Below are positions 57,420-58,982 of a stretch of 58,982 nt of DNA, in pieces (within the stretch, counting starts at the first letter, position 1; every line of letters begins with the position of its first letter). Location: contig MNCI01027046.1 in assembly GCA_015680685.1 (NCBI GenBank), positions 902,448 to 961,429 on the forward strand, written 5' to 3'. This DNA comes from Gnetum montanum (lineage: Eukaryota; Streptophyta; Gnetopsida; Gnetales; Gnetaceae). A program made the position numbers and the translations under genes. The notes beneath the pieces were generated by a model. It ran no database searches. It had not been told where the DNA came from and saw only the letters and a program-made list of their open reading frames with translations.

Positions 57420-58866
57420 ACATCTAAAAACTTAAGTGAAGCTTGTTGGTAACATTTCAATACTTGATAAGAATAGTAGTTGAAAGATAATAAGCTTCTA
57501 TATCTAGTTTATTAGACATAATGTGGTGTAAATAAAATTGTCTCTTATCTTCTACATTAGCCCACATCTATGGTAAAACCTTTTCCTTGACTAGTTAGTG
57601 AATATGCTTAGGATTTTATGATACATCCTCAGTATTCTATTTTCTCAACCATTGCATCCCCTAAAAATACAAACCACAACCTTGTGAATCCTCAAGTACT
57701 ACTTTATAGAGTTTGTTTTGCCTTAAGATATGCAAGTTATGAGTGTATGTAATGAATTGGCACTAGGCTTCTGCTTCTAAAGGTAATAAATCACATTCAC
57801 ATAATAACATTAAGTAAGGTGTTTGCATCTTCACCTTAACTTATTGATTAAAAAAAATTTTCACTCTTTTAATATCTTTCCAATGTTTAGCATTGGTCCC
57901 CAAACAACACATCCATACAATATAGTAGGATAGATGATAGTTTGAAAATTTTGTTTTCTAACCTTCCAAGCTAAGAGGCCTAAATCCTTGTATTTGTTTT
58001 TGAAAGAATATAGACCCTTGATGCCTCTTGCTATCTCTTGTATCTGATATCATCAATTTGGTTGTATCTACATTCACTTGAAGACCAAATGAACGATAAT
58101 AATTTTCTAAAATTTGCAACATATTTTGCATACCTTCTTTAATAGTGAAAATTAAAGTTGCATCATCTGCATATAAAAGAAGATTCACTACTTGGGATCC
58201 AATTTTGATAGCATGACTATCTTGCTTGTTGCATAACCATTTTTGCATTTTATTAATAAAGATACAAAAGAGAGTTGGAAAAAGTAGACAACTATGCTTA
58301 ACTCCAATTTTTCTCTATAATTGAAACTTTTTCTTTGAATTGTTGTTTATAATTTTAATAATAATTTTCTCATACCATCTTTGAGTTACTGCATTCAAAT
58401 CTAAAAGGAGGTCAATTTTATGCAAGCACAAGCATAGTTTTGTATGGATCACTAAATCATATGCTTTTGGAAAATCAATAAAAAAAATAAATACTTTTTT
58501 ATTAGGCATTTTTACAAACTCCATGTAGTGGCCAAGAGTAACTAAGTGATCAATAGTAGAGTGATTTCATCTAAAACCTATTTAACATCTTACCTTGACC
58601 TAGTTATCTTTAGCCCAATAATTAATTTTCTTTTCTAGTAGAGTGTCCAATAACTTAGCAAAAATATCACTCATAGTAATTATTTGATAATTATTGAAAT
58701 TATTTTATCCTATTTTTATATAACAATATAACTTTACTAGTTTTCTAATATTGATCTAGTCCTTGCTTCATTCCTTAATTTAATTTGTGCCATATTTCTC
58801 TATGAATAGCACATCTTACTCACTTTAATAATTTTGCATATAAACCATCTAAATCTACAGCTTTGC
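57420..58866 (-). mobile_element. LINE reverse transcriptase, decayed and truncated
   Basis: Read on the minus strand from 58,866: VDLDGLYAKLL, an AKLLDTLLEKKINYWA-like stretch with QAGF-like and HSTIDHLVTL, FIDFPKAYD (58,456-58,482; first catalytic Asp), GVKHSCLLFPTLF, and LLLYADDATLI (YADD 58,162-58,173). Downstream follow GLQVNVDTTKLMI and a thumb-like region to about 57,420. Open pieces are 58,315-58,524 and 57,958-58,248. This is the non-LTR RT order. The upstream part of RT and the endonuclease are missing, cut where the GATATCG repeat begins. Confidence 0.8.
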
Positions 58867-58879
58867 TGATGAGACGTGG

Positions 58880-58982
58880 TTCGCACAGGCCACGATATCG
58901 TGTATGTGATATCGCAGCCGATGCGATATAGCATCCCCCGCGATATCGCGTATGCGATATCGCATCCTTCCCTACGATATCG
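58880..58982. repeat. GATATCG-rich satellite-like repeat at window end
   Basis: CGATATCG and GCGATATCGC palindromes recur (58,892, 58,940, 58,955, 58,974) with TATGCGATAT between them, in irregular 34-48 bp spacing. It is much richer in CG than the rest of the right half and runs off the window. Confidence 0.7.

Overview
This is nuclear DNA of a seed plant, AT-rich and dominated by old retrotransposons, with one host gene that looks functional and one relic gene fragment. The receptor-like cytoplasmic kinase gene has plant GT-AG introns, and the LTR elements are Athila/Tat-like Ty3-gypsy with tRNA-Asp-type primer sites. The density and age of the repeats and the LINE type suggest a large genome such as a gymnosperm's; that is inference. 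The single Ns at 12,466 and 12,680 (bordering an inverted copy) and at 48,154 (inside a direct repeat) indicate draft-assembly joins.

Layout. 1-1,260: remnants of LINE C-termini. 1,261-5,003: mostly unique sequence. 5,004-7,134: a six-exon RLCK-VII (PBL2/PBL3-like) kinase gene, 421 codons. 7,135-8,814: 3' flank and degenerate repeats. 8,815-10,417: a Copia-like LTR swollen by internal tandem repeats, followed by an iMet-type primer site. 10,418-53,906: a nest of Ty3-gypsy elements. Element D (from 10,418) carries two insertions in its gag: element C (11,939-26,989, flanked by AAAGG) and element B (27,313-36,578, flanked by CTAGG). C carries in its own gag a 3,278-bp insertion H (13,786-17,063, flanked by CTAAA), which holds the 5' part of a GT77-like glycosyltransferase gene. 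Element E (40,720-53,906, minus strand) lies at the right edge of D and has lost the outer end of its 5' LTR. 53,907-56,459: a second Copia-like LTR and LINE debris. 56,460-57,353: a solo gypsy LTR with GTATG duplications. 57,420-58,866: a decayed LINE reverse transcriptase on the minus strand. 58,880-end: GATATCG-rich satellite-like repeat.

The gypsy elements share 0.87-0.98 kb LTRs with the inverted termini TGATGAG/CTCATCA, a gag with a short zinc knuckle, and a large extra ORF between pol and the 3' LTR, rich in coiled-coil-like sequence. C and E carry decayed pol. B and D have gag plus the extra ORF and no recognisable pol, so they look like a non-autonomous sister group mobilised in trans. 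All element ORFs are broken. The most unusual items are insertion H with its captured glycosyltransferase 5' end, and the extra ORF with a conserved AG just before its start, which suggests expression by splicing.
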